This document shows, piece after piece, positions 12,244 to 23,600 of a DNA stretch of 64,000 nt. Location: contig CM049313.1 in NCBI GenBank assembly GCA_026874595.1, forward strand, positions 36,158,159 through 36,222,158, in the 5' to 3' direction. This DNA is from Sipunculus nudus (Eukaryota > Annelida > Sipuncula > Golfingiida > Sipunculidae). A program made the translations under genes and the position numbers. The notes under the pieces were generated by a model, which saw only the letters and a list, made by a program, of their open reading frames with translations, was not told the DNA's origin and searched no databases. How positions within the stretch are numbered: position 1 is the stretch's first letter; every line of letters starts with the position of its first letter.

Positions 12244-14519
12244 CAAGACGTCATTTAGCACGCAAGAGATGACAACGCAGTATTTGATTGTTTCATTTTC
12301 ACTATATTTGTTTATCAGCAGCTATATCTGATTTTTCAATTAACTCATAAAGATTAAATATCGTTTCTATATATAATTTAAGATGTACATTTTGAAAGGG
12401 AATAATAAATTTACAAACATATATTGCAAAAGTGAAATGCACGAACTGGTGGAGTATAGATTGCTGTCAACCTCTGACATATATACAATTATATATAGGG
12501 GCCTATATAGCCTATCTATAGATCCAATATAGAGCTGCATGGATGCATGCAGGATATTTATCCGTGCCCATGCACACAGGATGTCCCAAAAATTAACATT
12601 GAGGCTAGAAATATTAAGTTGGTTTGTTTTTCGGATCCTTATACACCCGGATAAGAATACAGGACGAATTTTATCTGTCTGTGAGTCTGTTCGTGAAAAC
12701 GAATTTATGAAATATATCCCAATTGAAATTTGGCTGACAAACAGGTGCATGCATATGTAATTCAGTAAGAAAGAATTAATTAAAATTCAGAAGTGTCCTC
12801 TTTTACAAATTTCTATTAATCTATTTTACAACTACAAGCCAGGTTCTGAAATGTAAAATTTCCTGGAGTTTCCGTTTGTTCCCTTGTCGACTTATTTATC
12901 ATCCGTGAACTTCATTGTATTATAAAGCCAAAGGTATAAATGTGTAGTGCATGCAAGCTCGGATCCGAATCAATTTTTCCTCCTCATGTGGCATATTGGA
13001 TAAGTTATGTCTATACATAACGAGCCAGTCAACCAAGTACCCATAATACTTGAAGAGCATTTATTTATTTGTCGTTTCCCAGCTTGCTCGCGTTGCATTC
13101 GCAGGCGAGGCTTCGCGGATACCGCCAAGCGAGGAGCGTTTCTGTTAAGACCGCCACGTGTTGTTCGGTCTGACGTGGTTGGTTAGACGTAAAATCAGAA
13201 GTTTTGGCAGGTGTACCGGGTATATTAGCCATTCTTCTTACTTAATGGTGCATAGAACTAGGTGTCTGCTACACGCAGGTGGAAAAATAGACGGATGGAT
13301 GAGCAGGTTTATAAATCATACCCGCACTTATATCGGCTCCATAAACTGCGAAGTATAACGCCTAACAGACCTGATGAGGCAATTACGCCACTACCCACCA
13401 CCTCAGGTTAAATATCAAGGCCTTTCACGCCAAGGATACCTGGTAGGGGTTATTAGACCTCACCTTGACATATTCACTTTACCTGGGAAACCTATTAAAT
13501 CTGTTACAATAAATCCTTTTCAAACTGATGATAATTTAATTGTAACAGCATATAAACACCACGTGTATTTATGTAAAGTGGATACAATATACATTTTCCT
13601 ATAATAAAAATTGTCCGAAACATACCGTCTTTGAGATATGTAATTGTTAATATGTCTTCTAAAAAGCGTTTTTTTTTTATTTTACGCCTATACTAAATTT
13701 AAAGGATTTTGTTAAGGTAAAAGTAAAAAATGATATGATTTGTGAAGATTTCAAAATCAAATACTCTGTCAACTCGTAATTTTTAAACTTAACTCACTAA
13801 ACAAAAAAAAAAAAAAAAGCCTGGGGATCATTATCTAAATTCTCGATTTGTTAAGGAAGATTTTCTGTATCTGATTTAGTTGTGCTGGAATAAACTTTTT
13901 TGGTTAAATATTAAAATTAAATTAAAATTCTTACAAATTTAAACCTATTCCTCAGAAACAAAGTTTATTATCACCAAACTATAGAGAATTTTCTTAGCTT
14001 TCAGAAAATATATATTTTAGGGGGTATTAAAGCATTAGATTGTTCAATGCAAAGGAAAAACTGAAACAAAGTCAGGTCAGGTGAGGGGACCAGTCCTGCC
14101 ACCTTAAGTAAGCAATCCGGTTAAACACCCGTGAGTCAAAGAATCTTTATATTCATAAATCAATGGATTTTCATTCTTTAGCACCTTGTCTGGGGAGATA
14201 CAGAAAACTTCAAAACAAGTTAAATAATTTTCGGCATTTTTTGTAATTGTTTAAAGACAAATTTAATTCGATTATTATCAGTGACCCATGGGTCACAGAG
14301 CTTACTAAGTTAGCTGATCCGTGAAACGTCAGGACCAATAGAATTTCAACACAGATCTGAACCAAACAATCAAGAAGTGCAAGCTTTTATATATATCCAA
14401 TACGTATTTCATTGTACAAATTGCATCTTATGTCGTAAAATGCAAAGATGCAACCAATTTAATCAATTATATATATCAACATGACCAATCATCGATATAA
14501 TAGATTAAATAGCACACCA

Positions 14520-14522
<3 letters not shown>

Positions 14523-14557
<35 letters not shown>
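14523..14557. repeat. (TA)n microsatellite
   Basis: Uninterrupted alternating TA, about 35 bp. Confidence 0.97.
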
Positions 14558-14566
<9 letters not shown>

Positions 14567-15398
14567 GTTTAGTAGTTTCAGCAAAGCTCGTGATTTTGCC
14601 CCGATGACTCTGCATTGTGCGGAACTAGAAAAGTCCGCTTGGAAGTGAAACTTCCATGTAGATTTTGTCATAATGAAAAGAAGAAATACTCTCATGCCTA
14701 TTTAGGTCATTTAACTGTACATGGATTTGACATTAGTGCAATAATAATCATATACACATGGACTATAATAGACATGTCTAGATTTACAAAAAGTAATCTA
14801 CAGAGTTATGGCATATATGCTGGATTTTAATTGATTTATCTTAATCACACACGCAACAAAGCACATTAAAGCAAAAAAAGCTTGTCATGCCATCTCTACA
14901 TGTCCCTCGCAGACCAGCAGACACACTTCGTTCGGTTATTGACCAAGCTTCACTTAACCTAATTAGACCGGTCTTATGGTCTTTGCATGATCAATATTTC
15001 GGGCCATTAATCATAAACGAACATTTTATTTTTTATGTTGTGTACCACAGACACAACGTACCGATTTGTGTCTGCGCGTCTATAATTGTTGATGTGTCTG
15101 TCTGCATGTTTTTCCTTCAGTCAGCCTGCTCCCTTCTCTCTCTCTCTGTTCGTGCAAACACTCCCACAGACGCACTCATTCGTGGACATCGGAATTTTCA
15201 TGGAATCGTGGATATGTTTATAGTCGTGTATTACAAAAGTATGATTTTTTTTATTACCACATTAATTCATGGAACATCAACGTAAAATAGAAAATAATGC
15301 TTCAAATGACACATTTCGACGAAGGCCACGTGCTGACGCATGCGCAGATCGACTGGTGCCACCCGTATATATTTCCTACCCTCGTGACCGGCTGTGCA

Positions 15399-15427
15399 GG
15401 TCTATATAGAGTAACACTATATAGACC
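15399..15427. other. Perfect 11 bp hairpin
   Basis: GGTCTATATAG (15399-15409) is followed by the 7 nt loop AGTAACA and then CTATATAGACC (15417-15427), an exact inverted repeat. No T-run follows, and no function is known. Confidence 0.85.
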
Positions 15428-17022
15428 ACTGACGAGATGATCACAGGGTGTCATCAGTTAAAAGGCCAGCCCTTATGATCAACGATCTCCAGCCTAAAAA
15501 ATCAAACGCAGTCATTAGGGTTCGCAATAGTGCAAAGTTCTGATCTTTCTAGTGCCTGGATGTTTGGAAAACAATGGAGAGGAGTGTACTTCTGAACTTG
15601 ACGTGTTAGGTTGTTTCATCCTATAAACAAGCCCTTATTTGCTATTCGAGGCAGACAAACCTGCAAAAAACTAAACCAAAAACGTGCCCGCCCTGCCTGC
15701 ATATATGTGGTCCTGATGTTGTTACACTCGAAGCCTGCACCTCGGTTTTCATGGTCGGTGTTATATGGACTACAATACCTTTGTGGTCGCCTACAATGCC
15801 ATGTCCCCGATGATAGTGACATCCACAACAATGCCCTGCAAGTCATTTGGCGCCGCGTTCCCGAACCATTAATATCTGACTAACAATAAACGCAGGCTCT
15901 ACATCTCTCTCTTGTTTTCACGAACCTTTGTCCCGTGCATTTAATCTTGATATTATGCCACGCTGATGACGGGCAAGTTAAAGAAAAGGATACCTTCGGT
16001 TGCCGTTATATCACACCCGCCGGTATTTAAACTGTAACATACAACATCGGGTAATGGAAACATACACTTTTTATGAAGAATTTACTGACATTTTATTGCT
16101 TTCGCGTACATCTCTGTTTAGTATAACAGCTCAATGCATGTTTGATACAGAATACGGTCACATTTTGAATAACATGTAGATTATATTACTGTGAAATACT
16201 GACAAATATAATACTCTAGCAATTTGAAATGATTATGCTGTATAGATTAGACCATTAAATACTGTTTCATGCATACTGTTGATATATATCCCAAATTATA
16301 AAAGATACCGTCAAACATGATATTCTTTAATTAAATCTGAACGCAATTTAAGAATTTGTTAATACAATGTACGTATACCAATCGAGTAAATTAATATGAT
16401 GGACTTTTATAATTCAAACATGACTCATAAAAACAACAAAACTAATGCCATTACTTCAATACAAAATGTGGTAAAAATCTTAAGATTTTAATGGGAAAGA
16501 TTTTAAACCTAAATATCACTGATGATAACCACATAAAAATAGTCACACTACTAATAAATATTTTTTTGTAATATCAAAATAAATCTAAGGTAATAAAATC
16601 TCATAATAAAATAAATTCTTAAGGAAATGTGGGAAAATATTACTGAAAAATATGCATCTTACAATAAAGTATAAAGATACTTTGATAAATGCTAATTACT
16701 TTTTAAAAAGGTACATGGACGGAATAGTGAAAAAGGACATGCTTTACACAATACAAAGGACTCCAATATCTAGTGTCTTTTAGTTTAATGGTTTTTCTGT
16801 GAACCACTCTCATATACTTAAAACATAGAAAGATCCAGTCTTAGGTTTCCTTGCTTAAACTGAGGCATTTGGATAACACGTTTTGCTCCCAAGGTTGTTA
16901 ATGTCAATAACCTTCAGGTAGTAATCATTTTGCAAATCATCTATCTCTAGAAGACTTAATCCTAAAATAAAATGAATTTAAATCTTTGATTTTTTTAAAC
17001 ATGTAACCTTGTTTACGGAGGT

Positions 17023-17028
17023 TTAATC
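17023..17028 (-). other. Possible ATTAAA poly(A) signal after the 17282 stop
   Basis: The variant signal ATTAAA is read on the minus strand about 255 nt beyond the TGA. Another ATTAAA at 17282-17277 overlaps the stop region. In AT-rich DNA either could be chance. Confidence 0.25.
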
Positions 17029-17281
17029 CAAATTGTAACAATTTTCTGAACAAAGTGTGGTATTTGTCTTATACGAGTTTGACACACTGAAGTTTTAACT
17101 GTAGATCGACCATAAATTATTCATAACTTTTTAGACATCCCATGTTTTGTTAAGAAACACGGTTTTAACTAAGAAATATGTATGGTATCTAACCTTTTGC
17201 TATATTATACCATCTTTTGAACAGAAACTGTTTAAATACCCTAACAAATTCTATACAAGTCACTAAATACTGCGCCTTTAA

Positions 17282-17692
17282 TCACCTCTTTGGTTTTGAG
17301 ATGTGTCCAGCCTGAGTTTGATTACCTCTGACGGTTCTTCCTCTAGTTTTCGCACTTGGTGCGACAGAGGCAGACAACAATCCTGAGAGGTCTTTAGGAG
17401 GTGACGATGACTTTCCTGCTACAGCCGCTGCCATCTCGCGATCGTTCCTCCAAGAACCAGCGCTAGAAAACACGGGTTGCGTGCTAGGACGGCGCACGTC
17501 AACGTCCAGTTTCAATGTGTTTTCTCGGATGAAGTGGGGCTTCCTCGGCACACTGACGTTTCTTGAACCAGCTATGGTACAGGATATACTGTCACTGGCC
17601 ATCATGGTTACAGTGCGTGGCAAGCCTAGAAAACGTTCTGTTCCATTTGGAGCATAGTCTCTTGGTAACTCTCGATAACTTGTACTCTCACT
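17282..17692 (-). CDS. Alternative terminal exon encoding a soluble Ser/Arg-rich tail
   Basis: An open frame after the acceptor ATATGTTCCAG, phase 0, encodes 136 residues starting SESTSYRELPRDYAPNG and ending HISKPKR before TGA. It is rich in Ser, Arg, Pro and Ala (AAAVAGKSSSPPKDLSG, SAKTRGRTVRGNQ), has no hydrophobic segment, and has a higher GC content than its surroundings, which supports coding. It joins in frame to CAAG|GTTGGT at 18502. It lies downstream of the membrane-anchor exon and its poly(A) signals, so it would be an alternative last exon. The open frame also has an upstream Met at 17701, so it could instead be a small separate gene or an exon of another transcript. Confidence 0.5.
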   Translation of the reverse strand, partial: SESTSYRELPRDYAPNGTERFLGLPRTVTMMASDSISCTIAGSRNVSVPRKPHFIRENTLKLDVDVRRPSTQPVFSSAGSWRNDREMAAAVAGKSSSPPKDLSGLLSASVAPSAKTRGRTVRGNQTQAGHISKPKR

Positions 17693-20600
17693 CTGGAACA
17701 TATTGTAAACAATTTACTGAATGTGAAATGAATACAAATAAGGTCTTGTTCTGATTTAATAACAGTACATCAAGGTGTATAAGATCAACTGTTATTTTCT
17801 CCACCTTCAAATACATATTTATTTTTAATTTTATTTAATAATGAACTATATAACATGATATGATCATAGCCTACATCTACATTGTAAGGATAATTGTAAA
17901 AGTAAGGAAAAAAATTTATAACTAGATTATAAATAGTATTAAGAAACATTTAAAACATTATGTGCAAAATTGTAATATTCTGATTTGTAAAGTGAAATCT
18001 CTACTCTGACAGCATGATGAGAGCCTATAGACTTGTGATAGTTGTGTGTCTGATGTTCCTACATTTCAAGCATATAGCCAAATCTCACTACTAAGAGGAT
18101 CCCCAGGGCAATGATCAGTAGCAGTATATCCACTCTGCCTATTGCAAAAAAAAATTAAAAAGTATCTTTTTAAAATGTATCGGAAATGTATGAATCTATG
18201 CCAAATTACAAAACCTCAGTACTTTAATATGTCCCGATATTATATCAATAGTTATACTTGGAAATACTTTGCTTGTTATTAAGTTAGTGGTAGGTTCTTT
18301 TGAAGATTATACCAAACTGTGAAAAGTTCAGCTTGGACTAAACTGAGTAGTCATCAAAAAGGGGTGGTCGTATTGCTCAGGTAATCATGAAATGGGGTTA
18401 CATGCCTGTGAATGATTATTTTATTAACATATTACAACATAACAATTTTTTTTACATTGATTACAAGAACTCAAAGCGAATGCTTTCTTATCAAAACCAA
18501 CCTTGACTTGAGGTACAAGTTTTCCTTTGCTTGATGTTTTCATCAGTCTTCTGACGGCAGCTGGCGTTACCCTCGTCTTCTCTGGTAAGACTCTGGAATA
18601 TCCCGTGTGAGTCTGTATGGTAACACCTGCTGTTCCATACCTGTAATTTCCTGATGCGAGGTTACCCACAGGCACAAGGTCAAGGTTCTTACTGGCTACT
18701 GTGGCTTGTTCACGCAGTTTTAGCCGTGTTTTTGTAACAAGTCCAGGGTCTGGCAGGGCAGTTGTCATTTGAAACAAGTTCACTTTATCTGCAGGAGGAG
18801 GCCTTTGAGGTTTTTCATCAACACATGAGGCTTTCACAGGTGAATCACATTTGGTGTCAGATAAAGTTGGTTCCCCTTCAATATTACTATATGTTTTTAA
18901 TTCACCATTTTCTTTTGTATAGATGGTGACAGGAAAGGGTTCTTCTTGCACAGTTTCTTTTGGAACAGGTACGGTCACAGGGCTTTGGCCATTTTGACTA
19001 GTGAATTCATTATCTTGAGCTTCTGAACTCTGAAATGTCCTATTAAAACTCAATGGTAGTTTCTTTTCTTGAGACTTTCGTGAGTGCTCTTCAATTGGTT
19101 CCATGATATCAGGACTGGGAACAATTCCTGAAATAAAATACACAAAATTAAGACTGAATATTTATGAAAATAATTTTAAATACATGACTGCACTTGAACT
19201 CTTGAACTTTACAAGCCATACCTCTGCATTAATTATTATGCATTATTTAAAATTTATTTGAAATTTGCATTTTGGAAATACGTTTGTTAATATAATAATA
19301 ATAGTAATATTAGCATCCTGCATATGTGTACATCAGTCATGAATGCCTGTGTAGTTTAATTTCTCAGTTTATGTTTACTACAGAAATTCTATATATAACC
19401 TAGAATAACTTTTCCATTACAGCAGCAATGTAAACATATACACATGAATGTTCTATGATGTCATGTGTCATCTGGGCTGGTCTGCTTTCAGTTTAAGGGG
19501 CAGGTTTATTTTTGTGAAGGGCTGATTTATAATGGTTGGTTTTTGTGGTTTCCCTCATGATCTGCAGGGACAGTTGCCACATGACACCATGGTAACCGGA
19601 GAAGGCAGGTTCTGGGGAAGTGCAGAAAACTGGTACTCATCACTCTGCCCTCAATGAAATTTTCAAATCAGGGTCTAAAGGTCAAGGTTAGCCAGAGGTC
19701 AAGGTCATTCTAATAACAAAGTTACACTAAGGTCAGAGTAACTATCAAGGTCATCATTGACATTTCACCATTCCATAGATTTCATTATTATTGTGATTGT
19801 TTAAATTCTTCCAGAGAGAGAAATGGAAAATGAAAGTATAGGACAGGGCAGAAATATATTTGGGATGGGTTTAGAGACATAACATGTTATCTGCATCATT
19901 ATTTGCTTTAAAAAAAGGGTTGCAAGTTCCAAATGGTTATTTCATATCATACATGGAAATTGTTATATGGAGAAGAGTGTTTGGTAATTTTTGACAATTT
20001 CAAAATACACCAAGATGTTCTTTTTGAATAAAACAAAGTCCAGTGGAATATGTTCAAAGCTAGTATTAACTGCTACACCATTGGTACACGAAAAAAAGGA
20101 ATACTGAGAAACCAACATGTCCATTCAACTAATAAATAAATGATTAATTTTGTATATTTTCCTACTAAAAGTTATGAAATGCCAGATAAAGTAAATTCCA
20201 TCATCTCCATCTGTCTTCTTTCTCTTTGCATGTTTGTGTTTCTCTTACACACAACCACACATATAAAAGCACAAATACACACACACACTTCACTCTCATT
20301 CAACCAATTATTACCATCTTGGCTTGGGACATCTGGGGATGGTGCATAAAACTCTGCTAATGTTATGGTGGTTTTCTCTCTAAGGGGAGCCCAGTCCAGC
20401 GGGATATCAACTTCACTCTCTGGAGCACTTGTACTGGTACTGTCACTCTCAAGGTCACCATTCTGAAACAGAGTAATACTGTTATTTGTCACAGCTATAT
20501 CAATATCAAATATAATCACCGCATATAATACTACACCTTATTTGGCTTTCTTTAATAATGGTAAAGGTCCTTTAATAGTTTGAACATTTCATGTCTCTTT

Positions 20601-23600
20601 CATCCTCTCTGATGTAAATGTTCTCATGTTAATCAACTTAACTTGTATGAAAGAAAATTACCAATCATAAATATAATTAAAAAATCAGCTTTAACACTAA
20701 TATCAATTATGATTAAACAAATGCACATACATTAAAATCACTTTATAAAAAATCAGAATAAGAAAATTCATATTTAAACTGTTCACCCTTCTCACTGAAT
20801 GTTCCAGATCCAGCCTTGATAAACTGATCTTCATAAAAAAATAACAACCAGACACATCATGTTTTTCACCTCTTACCTTTATATGAGGATAATAAGCTCA
20901 CCTGCATCATTTCTTCCTTGTCGTCATCACTCTCAATATCCAAAAATTCCTCCCACTTTGGCACATCTAAAACAAAGGTGAAATTAAATACAATTCACAT
21001 TCACACAACATTACACTACAATTAACCATTATAAATACATATTTGAAAGAAAGGCACAGATATATACTATGACAAATACACAAGATATATACTCTGACAA
21101 ATGCACAGATATATACTCTGACAAGTGCACAAATATATACTCTGACAAGTGCACAGATATATACTCTGACAAATGCACAGATATATACTCTGACAAGTGC
21201 ACGGATATATACTCTGACAAGTGCACAGATATATACTCTGACAAGTGCATAAATATATACTCTGACAAGTGCACAGATATATACTCTGACAAATGCACAG
21301 ATATATACTCAGACAAATGCACAGATACATACTCTGACAAATGCACAGATATATCACCGACAAATGCACAGATATATACTCTGACAAGTGCACAGATATA
21401 CACTCTGACAAGTGCACAGATATATACTCTGACAAGTGCACAGATATATACTCTGACAAATGCACAGATATATACTCCAACAGATGCACAGATATATACT
21501 CCCACAAATACACAGATATATACTCCCACAAGTGCACAGATATATACTCCGACAAGTGCACAGATATATACTCTGACAAGTGCACAGATATATACTCTGA
21601 CAAGTGCATAGATATATACTCTGACAAGTGCACAGATATATACTCTGACAAATGCACAGATATATACTCAGACAAATGCACAGATACATACTCTGACAAA
21701 TGCACAGATATATCACCGACAAATGCACAGATATTTACTCTGACAAATGCACAGATATACACTCTGACAAGTGCACAAATATATTCTCTGACAAGTGCAC
21801 AGATATATACTCTGACAAATGCACAGATATATACTCCCACAAATACACAGATATATACTCCGACAAGTGCACAGATATATACTCTGACAAGTGCACAGAT
21901 ATATACTCTGACAAGTGCACAGATATATACTCTGACAAGTTCACAGATATATACTCTGACAAATGCACAGATATATACTCTGACAAATGCACAGATATAT
22001 CTGACAAATGCACAGATTTATATACTCTGACAAATGCCCTTTGCATCTGGTAAATGCAAACTGTTTTGTTAATGGTTTCAAAATGGTGAGTGCATTCCTA
22101 TAACAATTTCAAACCTGATGAATAAAAAGCTGCTGAGGAAAATATTTTATTACCAGTTAAACAAAAGCATTTGAATTTTCCCATGTGAAAGCTCTAAAAC
22201 TGTTTTGGCATGCAACCTTAAGCTCTCCTGCCAGTGAAGATATGCAACTGCTTAGTTGTGACACTTATCAAATATGCTAGTCTTATTTTGATACAGAATG
22301 GTATTTTGGCATGGTCAAATGGCCCCTGAAATATATTTGCTTGCAAGATAATGACAACTAAATTCACATGGAAAGTCATCAATCATCTTCCTATATATGA
22401 ATCGAAGCATACTTTTGAAAATATATTCACATGAAATAGAAAATGAATGACAAGTCTGAAAGCAAAAAACTTAGATAAGAACTAAGAATTGATACATTTA
22501 TCAAATTTTGCATAGAACAGATAGTAATTTAATTTATTGAAAACCAAATACTGTTAAAGTTGTGAAAAGTGATTGGAGTTAAGAGAAGAAAAAAGACTAA
22601 ATAAATCAGTAAAACATTGTACTGCCCTTTTCACTGCAGTCAGTCATCCAGCTTTATTTTAGTTAATTAGCTGTATGTCCTTTAAAAAATTAGTTCCATT
22701 ATTATCAAGTTAAGTCCCCTTATGTCAATCCATATCTTTGCCCTAGTTTTCCATTCTTCAACTTTGACAGAATCATGTCAAACTCTCTTTAAAAAATTAA
22801 CACTGGCTGACTTTATGAGGCTATTGTTTGTAACGTGTCATTAGCGAGCATGCAGTGAACGTCCCTGAGAAACACAGCACATGAACCAGACTCGTATTGA
22901 GTGTTTACAGAGAGAGATGCCTGACCAGAAGTTATGTCAACAGCAATTCCCTGCAGAATCCTACAATCTACATAACACATGTGTAATGTTCATTACACCA
23001 TTGCTTCCATCAAATGTTTGCATATGAAGGGAGTTCAATTAGAAAAGGGAGAGGGCTGATTCAGTGCCAGCTAAAACGGGTGCTCCAACACTAAAACCCC
23101 ATGTTCTTCTATTGATTAGGTTTCAAATGGTGCGACTGAATATGTGTGGGGCATGTCGTGGCATAGAGAGAAAGGTGATCCGGCTCTAGTCACCTCTGGG
23201 AGTTGATTTTCAGTGTTTAAACTTAATAATCACCCCATAAAATAGCATTGATTCCACCCTGGCGTGCTGTCTGTTTCCTATTGATACATCCATACAGATA
23301 TCAGCTCCAAATCAACTACTGCTAACAAACTCATATTGAGTGAAGTTGAATCACGCTATTATAACTCTGGCCTGGGCAGAGAGTCAGTCAATCAGGGGGT
23401 ACCCCCAGGCCATCAGGAGGAACTTCCCGGGGCCGTTATATGCATTCCACAGTATAGCTCTGACCAGGCCTTCATACAACCAACTCCTCCCTATGCCATG
23501 CCATGTTTACACATACCAGCGATCCATAAGCGACATACTTGGTGAGGTCAGCCCTGTATGCAAGGTCAGACATTAGCTTTCTGGGGCAGACATAAGGTCA

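Larger units (their letters stand above)
12242..17281. other. No supported gene; spacer downstream of the RCC1-repeat gene
   Basis: Mostly AT-rich. Moderately GC-rich patches occur near 13080-13180 and 15300-16020. The longest open frame (14887-15285 on plus, 132 codons) has no recognisable content. The only notable structure is a perfect hairpin at 15399-15427. 16020-17280 may contain the 3' UTR of the longest gene isoform. Confidence 0.55.

Noticed and set aside
14887-15285. 132-codon plus-strand open frame with hydrophobic stretches
   Set aside because: AT-rich DNA gives Phe/Ile/Val-rich frames by chance. It shows no family resemblance and no start or splice support.
21029-22053. Cys-rich octapeptide frames on both strands
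   Set aside because: These are a 24 bp minisatellite inside an intron of the minus-strand gene.
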